DNA of 5,418 nt, taken from the NCBI GenBank assembly GCA_903890595.1, contig CAITBU010000019.1:1-5418 (forward strand), read 5' to 3'. Under the pieces are notes generated by a model. That model saw nothing but the letters and a program-made list of their open reading frames with translations. It had not been told where the DNA came from and did no database searches. The translations under genes and the position numbers were made by a program. Origin of the DNA: an uncultured Holophagaceae bacterium. Its GTDB lineage: Bacteria; Acidobacteriota; Holophagae; Holophagales; Holophagaceae. This document shows positions 1-4,882 of this stretch, in pieces. Numbering within the stretch: position 1 is the stretch's first letter; the number at the start of each line of letters is the position of its first letter.

Positions 1-1146
1 CCCTGCACCATCGTCCTGGAGCCCCGGGAGGTCCGTCCGGGGGAGTCCGTGTTGCTTACCTGGGACGCTCCCCGCTCGCCCCGGATCCGCCTGGAGCCCG
101 GTGGCATGATCCTGCCCGGGCGCTATCAGGTCACCCTGCGGCCCGGCTACACCACGACCTATCGGGTCTTCGACGCCAACCCGGGCGGACCGGAGCTGGC
201 CCACGCCGAGGCCAAGGTCACGCCGGGCCTGCCCCTGGGAGAGCCAGCCCGCATCTGCTCCTTCGACGCCAGCACGCAGGCCGTGCTGCCCGGTGAGCCC
301 GTGGTGCTCAAGTGGGAGTGCGCCGGCAGCGCCAAGGTGCGCCTGGAGCCCGGCGGCATGGAGCTGGACGGCAAGAGCGAAGTCATCGTGACGCCCCAGG
401 AGAACACCCGCTACACCATCACGGCCAGCAACGCGGCGGGGGGCCAGAGCCGCACCTTGGAAGTCGCCGTCCTGGGTCGCCTGACGGCCTCCAGTCTGCC
501 GCCACCCGCCCCTGTCTGCACCTTCACCGCCAGCCGCCAGGTGGTCCGCCCCGGCGAGCAGGTGGAGCTCCGCTGGTCCTGCCAGGGCAACGCCCGGGTC
601 CGCCTCGACCCCGGTGGCCTCGAGCTCGATGGCAACTCCAGCATTGCGGTCGTCCCAGACCGCACCACGGTCTACACCCTGTCCGTGACCAGCCTGCTGG
701 GGGGTTCCTCCCGCAGCCTGGAAGTGCGCGTGGAAGAGGTCCGCCGGGTGCTGACGGAAAAGGACCTGGAGAGCGTCGAGGAAGCCATCAAGCCCCTGGA
801 CCAGATGGACCTGGGGGAGGCGCTCCACCGGGGCGAGGCCCTGCGAGAGGCGGCCCCTGAAGGCTCCTGGACCCTGCGGATGGTCATCTCCGGTGCAGCT
901 TACGGCCTGAAGCAGGTGGCCCGCGCCGCCGGACCCCGCGCCACGGAGGTCATGATCCTGCCTTATCCCCGCAAGGACGGTGTGCGCTTCTGGCAGGGCT
1001 GCTTCGGGGTGTACCCCACCCAGGCGGCGGCCCTCAAGGCCTGGCGCAGCGCGCCGGAAGCCCTCCGCAAGGTCTATGCTGATGCCTTGCCCCAGCGCCT
1101 CCGCAAGCCGGCCCCCAAGCCCGAGGAAGCGGTGCCGAAGCCCTGA
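1..1146 (+). CDS. Ig-like repeat protein with C-terminal SPOR-like domain (5' end missing)
   Basis: The frame is open from base 1, so the gene starts upstream of the window; 381 residues are visible. Three Ig-like repeats of about 84-87 residues begin at C2, C86 and C173. Each follows a pattern of Cys, a PGE turn, a hydrophobic-x-W core strand, an R-V/I-R-L-E/D-PGG segment, and a T-x-Y-T/R strand. In repeats 2 and 3 a second Cys lies exactly 21 residues after the first (C107, C194), suggesting a disulfide and an extracytoplasmic location. In repeat 1 the equivalent position is Ala23, so that disulfide is lost. After a short charged linker (about 247-285), residues 290-350 (W290, W331, then a GVYPTQAAALKAW stretch) resemble a SPOR domain, the peptidoglycan-binding fold of division and envelope proteins. 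The tail is Pro/Lys-rich. An envelope-associated, wall-binding role is inference. The Ig-repeat reading is solid; the SPOR call is moderate. The missing N-terminus could carry a signal peptide, a membrane anchor or an enzymatic domain. Confidence 0.8.
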   Translation, partial: PCTIVLEPREVRPGESVLLTWDAPRSPRIRLEPGGMILPGRYQVTLRPGYTTTYRVFDANPGGPELAHAEAKVTPGLPLGEPARICSFDASTQAVLPGEPVVLKWECAGSAKVRLEPGGMELDGKSEVIVTPQENTRYTITASNAAGGQSRTLEVAVLGRLTASSLPPPAPVCTFTASRQVVRPGEQVELRWSCQGNARVRLDPGGLELDGNSSIAVVPDRTTVYTLSVTSLLGGSSRSLEVRVEEVRRVLTEKDLESVEEAIKPLDQMDLGEALHRGEALREAAPEGSWTLRMVISGAAYGLKQVARAAGPRATEVMILPYPRKDGVRFWQGCFGVYPTQAAALKAWRSAPEALRKVYADALPQRLRKPAPKPEEAVPKP

Positions 1147-1253
1147 CCTGGTTCTCGGCTGGACCCCGCTGAAAAAGCGCTCCACGAAGTACACGAAGGC
1201 GCCCTGCGGGCGCAGGGAGCACACAAATGCACTCCGACCCATACCGGGCTTCC

Positions 1254-1312
1254 CCAAGGGGGCGGCGGCTGGCTGCGGCCCTAAAAAGCCGTTCCAGCCG
1301 CCGCCCCCTTGG
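1254..1312. terminator. Strong hairpin between convergent genes, possible bidirectional terminator
   Basis: The arms 1254-1272 and 1294-1312 are perfect reverse complements over 19 bases (CCAAGGGGGCGGCGGCTGG and its complement). The 21-base interior contains a second 4-bp stem (CGGC 1276-1279, GCCG 1288-1291) around the loop CCTAAAAA. It lies between the stop codons of two converging genes (1146 and 1418), where a shared terminator is expected. No T-run follows the stem on either strand, so this is not a canonical intrinsic terminator. It may slow polymerase, protect 3' ends, or simply be part of the surrounding repeat element. Confidence 0.45.
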
Positions 1313-1330
1313 CCGGTCGCATGCGACCGG
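1313..1330. repeat. 18-bp perfect palindrome
   Basis: CCGGTCGCATGCGACCGG is its own reverse complement and directly abuts the right arm of the long hairpin. As a nucleic-acid fold it would give a 7-bp stem with a CATG loop. As a protein site it has the symmetry expected for a dimeric DNA-binding protein. No promoter is visible nearby, so an operator role is unlikely; it is probably a structural part of the enclosing element. Confidence 0.6.
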
Positions 1331-1417
1331 GGGCCGCAGGCCCGGAACCCCGTCGACGCTGCTAATGCGCCCTCGTGTCCCTTCAGATCAGTTCTTCGTG
1401 TCCTTGGTGGAGGTCCT

Positions 1418-1942
1418 TCAAGGCTCCGAGCGGATGACCGTCACCTCAAAGGACTCCCCCACCATGTGGGCGTCCTGGGTGTCCACCACGAAGTAGATCG
1501 TGCGGGCCTCCGGGCCCGGGTTGCGGTAGCTGGCGCGGGGCTCCCCGCTGGGGATGCGGTTCTGGAGCAAGCCCGGCTCCTCCTGGCCCCAGGCGTTCAT
1601 GGCCAGGACCCGGAACCAGCCCTTGCGGCCATCCACCACCTGGACTGTGACCGAGCCGCCACCCGGCACCTCGATGGCGTAGGCCCGCCAGCCGCTCTGG
1701 TCCGGCACCTTGTCCTGGATGCGGAGGCTCCCCGCCGGCAGCTGCAGAGCTGGTATGGACGGCCCTCGGCGCGAGGCCGCCCGGGCCTGGCCGATGATGC
1801 CGCGCTCGGCACCCAGGTCCGGCACCCGAGGGGGCATGGGACCCCGGGCGGCAGGGGGTAGATCCTTGGCCTCCACCAGGGGCAGGGGCGCCTGGGGGAC
1901 CTGGAGCAGAAGGAAGGGAACAGTGACGAGTACGTGGAGCAT
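1418..1942 (-). CDS. Small exported protein of unknown function
   Basis: The protein has 174 residues and I do not recognise its family. The N-terminus (residues 1-19) is a hydrophobic stretch, MLHVLVTVPFLLLQVPQA, that looks like a signal peptide with cleavage near residue 18. It has an unusually weak positive n-region and no lipobox Cys. Residues 20-70 are Pro/Ala/Arg-rich and probably disordered. Residues 80-172 alternate short hydrophobic strands (AYAIEV, SVTVQVV, WFRVLAM, TIYFVV, FEVTVI) with Gly/Pro turns, suggesting one beta-sandwich domain. The last part, an aromatic-rich strand followed by a closing FEVTVI strand, is reminiscent of pre-peptidase C-terminal domains; this is a weak resemblance only. 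The start at 1942 is chosen over the ATG at 1954 because GGAGGT (1947-1952) sits 4 bases before it; using 1954 would put that site inside the gene. It lies 45 bases after lpxB on the same strand and may be its last operon partner. Confidence 0.7.
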   Translation of the reverse strand: MLHVLVTVPFLLLQVPQAPLPLVEAKDLPPAARGPMPPRVPDLGAERGIIGQARAASRRGPSIPALQLPAGSLRIQDKVPDQSGWRAYAIEVPGGGSVTVQVVDGRKGWFRVLAMNAWGQEEPGLLQNRIPSGEPRASYRNPGPEARTIYFVVDTQDAHMVGESFEVTVIRSEP

Positions 1943-1946
1943 GGGC

Positions 1947-1952
1947 ACCTCC
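1947..1952 (-). promoter_or_regulatory. Ribosome binding site deciding the 1942 start
   Basis: On the minus strand GGAGGT precedes ATG (1942) by four bases (GCCC). The upstream in-frame ATG at 1954 overlaps this site and has only a distant GAAGG ahead of it, so the shorter protein is preferred. Confidence 0.6.
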
Positions 1953-1987
1953 ATCCATGAGATGCCTTCAAGGGGCTGAGGGTTGCA

Positions 1988-3115
1988 TTAGATCCGGCCC
2001 AGGAGGTCCTCGGCTACCCGTTCCGCCGCCCCGGGGGCACCCAGGCGGCCCCGCACCTCGGCCAGCCCCAAGCGGAGTGCTGCGGCCTCAGTGGGGTCCA
2101 GGAGGCGGGTAAGCAGCGTCCCCAGTCGGGCTGGGGTCACTTCGCCCTGCAGCAGCTCCGGGGCAATCTCCCGGCCAGCCACCACATTGGCCAGGCCGAA
2201 GTGCGGCACGCTGACCAGCCAGCGGGCCAGCAGGTAGGTGAGGGCCTGCAGGCGGTACACGATGCCGAACGGCGTGCCCAGCAGGGCCGTCTCCAGGGTG
2301 GCCGTACCTGAGGCCACCAGGGCTGCATCCGCATGGGCCCGGGCGGCATACGTGAGGCCCTCCACCAGCTTCACGGGAGCATCCCCCAGGTGGCTGGCCA
2401 CGAAGGCTGCGTCCAAGGTCGGGGCCACGGGCAGCACCCACTGGACCTCCGGGCGGGCCGTCTGCCAATCCCGGACCAGCTGGGCCATGGGCGGCAGGAG
2501 GCGCTCGATCTCCCCCCGGCGACTGCCCGGCAGGAGGGCCACCAGGGGGCGAGCGGGATCCAGCCCGGTGGCGGTGAAGAAGACCTCGCGGTCGCACTCC
2601 GGCACCACCAGATCCACCAGTGGGTGGCCCAGGAACCGGGCGTCCACCGGCAGGCCCAGGAACAGCGCCGGCTCGAAGTCGAAGAGGCAGTAGAGGGTGT
2701 CCAGGGTCCGCCCCAGCACCGGGATACGGCCCTTTTTCCAGGCCCAGACCTGGGGGCACACGTACTGGTGCAGACCCACGCCGGGCATGCGCTGGCGCAG
2801 GGCCTTGGCGAGGCGCAGGTTGAAGCCGGGGTAGTCGATGAGCAGGGCGCCGTCGATGGCCTCTTCCTTTGCGGCCGCCAGGATGGCATCGAAGAGGCGG
2901 TTCAGCCTGGGCAGGTGCTTGATGACCTCGATAAAGCCCACCACGGCCAGGTCCTCCACCCCCGCCAACTTGCGGTCCAGGTAGGGCGCCATGCGGGGGC
3001 CACCCACGCCGATGATCCGCAGGTCCGGGTCCCGCTCCTTGAGGCAGCGCAGGAGCTCAGCGCCGTGGAGGTCGCCCGAGTCCTCGCCTGCCACCACCAG
3101 CAGGGTGCGGCTCAA
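1988..3115 (-). CDS. lpxB: Lipid-A-disaccharide synthase
   Basis: LpxB is a GT19 glycosyltransferase on the cytoplasmic face of the inner membrane. It joins UDP-2,3-diacylglucosamine to 2,3-diacylglucosamine-1-phosphate (lipid X), making the lipid A disaccharide and UDP. The 375-residue length is normal for the family. Family motifs appear in order: AGEDSGDLHG at 9-18 (family AGExSGDxxG), LLIDYPGFN at 91-99, YVCPQVWAWKKGR at 118-130, FLGHPLVD at 161-168, LLPGSRRGEI at 194-203, ASGTATLE at 268-275, and NVVAGRE at 310-316 in the nucleotide-binding half. The start is TTG at 3115: GGAGGT lies five bases upstream, and the N-terminus then begins, as in homologs, just before the first beta strand. 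The TTG overlaps the previous gene's TGA by four bases, suggesting translational coupling. Other lpx genes are not in the window. The presence of lpxB indicates an outer membrane with lipid A. Confidence 0.97.
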   Translation of the reverse strand: MSRTLLVVAGEDSGDLHGAELLRCLKERDPDLRIIGVGGPRMAPYLDRKLAGVEDLAVVGFIEVIKHLPRLNRLFDAILAAAKEEAIDGALLIDYPGFNLRLAKALRQRMPGVGLHQYVCPQVWAWKKGRIPVLGRTLDTLYCLFDFEPALFLGLPVDARFLGHPLVDLVVPECDREVFFTATGLDPARPLVALLPGSRRGEIERLLPPMAQLVRDWQTARPEVQWVLPVAPTLDAAFVASHLGDAPVKLVEGLTYAARAHADAALVASGTATLETALLGTPFGIVYRLQALTYLLARWLVSVPHFGLANVVAGREIAPELLQGEVTPARLGTLLTRLLDPTEAAALRLGLAEVRGRLGAPGAAERVAEDLLGRI

Positions 3116-3798
3116 AGCTGACCTCCATCCCGGTCCCAGTGGCTGCCGAAGACCAAGCTGTCATCGGGAACCACCGGCCGGCCCAGGGCCGTGGCGGGCA
3201 TCTCGGCGGGGAACAGCACTGGCGGGTGGGCCGCCGTCAGGGCCGCGGCCTGCGTGCGGAAGGTGCTGGGATCCGAGGCCGCCAGCGCCATGTCCCAGCG
3301 ATAGCCCAGGGCCTGCAAGGGGCGCAGGTCCGAGTCCGGTGCGCAGACCCCGCACCAGAGGCGATCCGCCAGGGGCTCCGGGTCGGCGGTGCCAGGGTGC
3401 CAGCAGAAGCCCACGGCCTCGGCCCGGGCCTGCTTCATCAGCTCCAGGACCGGCTCCTCGGCCCCGGCGGCCAGGCGCAGGGCCAGCTTCACGCCCCGGC
3501 CGGACATGGCCTCCAGCAGGGCTTCGAGCAAGCCCAGGAGGCGAAAGCCCGCCTCGCGGCCCTCCGGGCGGGCCACGGGCAACACCAGAAAGTCCATGCC
3601 CAGGCCCAGGGCCAGGACCGCCAGGGCCTCGTCCAGGGGGGCCTCACCCGGCAGGTGGACGGCATGGATGGCCAGGCCGTGCCGCCGGATCGGCCCCCAG
3701 GCCGGGTGGAGACTGCCCTCCCAGCGGAGCATGAGGGGGGCCAGTGGCACCCAGGGGGCGGGGTCCGCACCGGACGGAATCAGAGGGAGGAACCGCAT
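3112..3798 (-). CDS. Unknown protein, possibly TIM-barrel sugar-isomerase-like, coupled to lpxB
   Basis: The protein has 228 residues from the ATG at 3798 and no signal peptide; I cannot name a family with confidence. The pattern suggests an alpha/beta barrel of the xylose-isomerase/AP-endonuclease-2 type. A strand (LAIHAVHL, 42-49) is followed by a helix, then MDFLVLPVA (68-76), a long helix, VKLALRLAAG (103-112), a helix, AVGFCWHPG (128-136), and the late strand PVLFPAEMP (193-201) after further alternation. The HPG, D and E residues near strand ends could be active-site groups, but no full metal-binding set is evident. It precedes lpxB and overlaps it by four bases, so the two are very likely co-transcribed; a part in envelope or sugar metabolism is inference. 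The start is uncertain: ATGs at 3816 and 3828 are also in frame, none has a good ribosome site, and the last would overlap the divergent gene's start. A leaderless message is possible. Confidence 0.7.
   Translation of the reverse strand: MRFLPLIPSGADPAPWVPLAPLMLRWEGSLHPAWGPIRRHGLAIHAVHLPGEAPLDEALAVLALGLGMDFLVLPVARPEGREAGFRLLGLLEALLEAMSGRGVKLALRLAAGAEEPVLELMKQARAEAVGFCWHPGTADPEPLADRLWCGVCAPDSDLRPLQALGYRWDMALAASDPSTFRTQAAALTAAHPPVLFPAEMPATALGRPVVPDDSLVFGSHWDRDGGQL
3121..3126 (-). promoter_or_regulatory. Ribosome binding site for the lpxB TTG start
   Basis: GGAGGT on the minus strand lies inside the 3' end of the upstream gene, five bases before TTG (3115). It supports the non-ATG start of lpxB and re-initiation by ribosomes ending at the overlapping TGA. 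Confidence 0.7.
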
Positions 3799-3817
3799 GG
3801 GTTTATGATGAAGCATC

Positions 3818-3824
3818 GGAGGGG
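3818..3824 (+). promoter_or_regulatory. Ribosome binding site of the DUF2203 gene
   Basis: GGAGGGG lies two bases (CC) before ATG 3827, which is close spacing, and confirms that start. The site falls in the 28-base gap between the divergent starts at 3798 and 3827, so there is little room for separate promoters. Confidence 0.6.
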
Positions 3825-3826
3825 CC

Positions 3827-4189
3827 ATGGGCCGCATTTTCACCCTGGAAGAAGCCCGGGAGCTGCTGCCGCAGGTGCAGACCACCACGGAGCCCGTCTT
3901 TCACCTGGCCGCCAGCCTGACTGAGGAGCTGAGCCAAGCAGAGGAGGCCGGGGACGAGGACCGGATGACGGAGCTGCGGGACCGCCTCCAGACCCTGGTG
4001 CAGAGCTGGCAACAGGCCATGCAGGACCTCGAAGCCGACGTGAAGGGCCTCTGGCTCGTGGACTTTGACTCTGGAGATGGGTACTGGTGCTGGGCCTACC
4101 CCGAGACCAGCCTGGACCACTGGCACAGCTACGAAGGCGGCTTCCGCTCCCGCATGCCCGTGGACCAGCGACCGGGCGTGCAGGCCTGA
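3827..4189 (+). CDS. DUF2203 family protein
   Basis: This 120-residue soluble protein matches the DUF2203 pattern. It opens with FTLEEARELLPQV (5-17), followed by a long charged helical region (about 20-70) likely to form a helical hairpin or coiled coil. The family signature comes next: VKGLWLVDF (72-80), YWCWAYPE (86-93), and DHWHSYEGGFRSRMPV (97-112). These match the family's G-x-V-K-G-x-x-x-V-D-F, Y-L-C-W and FWH-x-x-x-GF-x-x-R-x-P elements. The biochemical role of the family is unknown to me; the conserved Trp/His/Asp residues hint at a ligand or metal site but prove nothing. The family length is similar, so the gene looks complete. It is divergent from the lpxB operon and 61 bases upstream of the ATL gene on the same strand. 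Confidence 0.9.
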   Translation: MGRIFTLEEARELLPQVQTTTEPVFHLAASLTEELSQAEEAGDEDRMTELRDRLQTLVQSWQQAMQDLEADVKGLWLVDFDSGDGYWCWAYPETSLDHWHSYEGGFRSRMPVDQRPGVQA

Positions 4190-4210
4190 AAGCGCCACCA
4201 CAACAAAAGC

Positions 4211-4250
4211 AAAAGCGGTTTAACCACAAAGAAGACAAAGAACACAAAAG
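4211..4250 (+). repeat. A-rich CCACAAAG-type intergenic repeat
   Basis: The spacer between two plus-strand genes holds AAAAGCGG (4211-4218), then three near-tandem 9-mers: ACCACAAAG (4223-4231), AAGACAAAG (4232-4240) and AACACAAAA (4241-4249). The layout matches the left end of the 1180-1412 element, where AAAAAGCG (1172-1179) likewise precedes CCACGAAGTACACGAAG. It therefore looks like a third copy of one repeat family in this window. Its A-richness stands out sharply from the GC-rich surroundings. It ends one base short of the presumed GTG start of the next gene. Confidence 0.6.
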
Positions 4251-4613
4251 GTGCCAAAAAAATCTGCGGAGATTCGTTCCCTGTCCAAGGCCGCTGAGGC
4301 TCGGGAATCCGACTTCCGCAGCCTGGTGCTGGCGGTGGTGGCGCAGGTCCCGGTGGGGAAGCTGGTCAGCTATGGCCAGGTAGCGGCCCTCACGGGCTTC
4401 CCCCAGCGGCCCCGGCAGGTGGGCATGGTGCTATCGGGTCTGCCGGAAGGCACCCTCCTGCCCTGGCACCGGGTGGTCAACACCCGGGGCTACGTACCCA
4501 GCCGGGGCCGCTGGTGGGGCGCCTTCGAGCAGATCGGCCGCCTGCGGGACGAGGGCATCGCCGTGGACGACCTGGGCAACCTGGATCTGGAAGCCCATCG
4601 CTGGCGGCCCTGA
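4251..4613 (+). CDS. Alkyltransferase-like (ATL) DNA-damage recognition protein
   Basis: The protein has 120 residues and belongs to the MGMT/Ogt DNA-binding domain family. The methyl-acceptor motif PCHRV is replaced by PWHRV (71-75), with Trp72 instead of the reactive Cys. This is the hallmark of ATL proteins such as E. coli YbaZ and fission yeast Atl1. These bind O6-alkylguanine, flip the base and hand the lesion to nucleotide excision repair without removing the alkyl group. Other family features are VSYGQVAALTG (39-49, with Tyr41 as the base-flipping Tyr), RQVG (55-58, with Arg55 as the expected intercalating finger), LPEG (64-67), a RLRDEGI helix (97-103), and a terminal LDLEAHRW resembling YbaZ's LQRYRW. 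GTG 4251 is the first possible start after the in-frame TAA at 4221. It has no clear ribosome site and abuts a repeat, so the roughly 20-residue charged N-terminal extension may be wrong; a later GTG is possible. purS follows after 32 bases. Confidence 0.92.
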   Translation: MPKKSAEIRSLSKAAEARESDFRSLVLAVVAQVPVGKLVSYGQVAALTGFPQRPRQVGMVLSGLPEGTLLPWHRVVNTRGYVPSRGRWWGAFEQIGRLRDEGIAVDDLGNLDLEAHRWRP

Positions 4614-4635
4614 ATCCTCAGATACACTGAGCCCT

Positions 4636-4641
4636 GGAGGA
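4636..4641 (+). promoter_or_regulatory. Ribosome binding site of purS
   Basis: GGAGGA lies four bases before ATG 4646 and fixes the purS start. I see no convincing promoter or purine riboswitch in the 32 bases between the ATL gene and purS. Confidence 0.6.
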
Positions 4642-4645
4642 CCCC

Positions 4646-4882
4646 ATGAAGGTGCGCGTGTCGGTGCAGTTGAAGCCCGGGATCCTGGATCCCCAGGGCA
4701 AAGCAGTGGAACAGGGTCTTCATGGGTTTGGCTTCGAGGTGGAGCACGTGCGCATCGGCCGCCTCATCGAGATGGATGTGCCGGGTACTGACCCTGCCGA
4801 CGTGCAGGCCAGGGCCCTCGCCATGTGCGAGAAGCTGCTGGTCAATCCCGTGATGGAGAAAGCCTCCATCGAGGTTCTGTGA
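4646..4882 (+). CDS. purS: Phosphoribosylformylglycinamidine synthase subunit PurS
   Basis: PurS is the small subunit of FGAM synthetase, the fourth step of de novo purine synthesis. The complex converts FGAR, ATP and glutamine to FGAM. PurS dimers bridge PurQ and small PurL and are thought to help ammonia move between them. The 78-residue length is typical. Recognisable features are the first strand VRVSVQLKPGILDPQGKAVE (3-22), GFEVEHVRIGRLIEMDV (29-45), and the closing KLLVNPVMEKASIEVL segment (63-78; family LLaNPVIE-x-Y). Its stop codon shares one base with the purQ start (TGATG), indicating tight coupling. A separate PurS implies a small, non-fused PurL elsewhere, most likely next downstream. 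Confidence 0.97.
   Translation: MKVRVSVQLKPGILDPQGKAVEQGLHGFGFEVEHVRIGRLIEMDVPGTDPADVQARALAMCEKLLVNPVMEKASIEVL

Larger units (their letters stand above)
1180..1412. repeat. Structured intergenic element with imperfect terminal inverted repeats
   Basis: This fills most of the gap between two convergent genes. The left end (1180-1198) reads CTCCACGAAGTACACGAAG. The reverse complement of the right end (1394-1412) reads CTCCACCAAGGACACGAAG, matching at 17 of 19 positions. Inside lie a small GCGCCC/GGGCGC hairpin (1199-1213), a long perfect stem (1254-1312), an 18-bp palindrome (1313-1330) and a GGGCC/GGCCC hairpin (1331-1343). A further related segment (1367-1383, reverse strand) repeats the GGACACGA theme. 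I see no convincing gene inside. Similar CCACGAAGGACACGAAG intergenic repeats are known from many environmental bacterial genomes, and their function is not settled. The element could be a MITE- or REP-like non-autonomous mobile unit, a bidirectional transcription end, or a small structured RNA. No target-site duplication is obvious. The inverted ends are read directly from the sequence; calling it one unit is inference. Confidence 0.6.

Noticed and set aside
980..1861. A 293-codon open frame on the + strand spanning the intergenic element and the antisense of the small exported gene
   Set aside because: GC-rich DNA leaves long open frames by chance. Its protein is Arg/Pro/Ala-rich with no domain, it overlaps the end of a convincing gene, and it runs antisense to a gene with a signal peptide and ribosome site.
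2333..3121. A 262-codon + strand open frame inside lpxB
   Set aside because: It is antisense to a clear lpxB; its Gln/His/Gly-rich translation is typical of a shadow frame.
3804..3809. TATGAT as a -10 element for the DUF2203 gene
   Set aside because: It matches 5 of 6 consensus bases, but no TTGACA-like -35 lies 16-18 bases upstream, so I do not call a promoter.
4223..4249. Possible CRISPR-like array from the tandem 9-mers
   Set aside because: The units are far too short, have no spacers, and no cas genes are present.
4623..4628. TACACT as a -10 element for purS
   Set aside because: Only 4 of 6 bases match and no -35 element is visible at the right distance.
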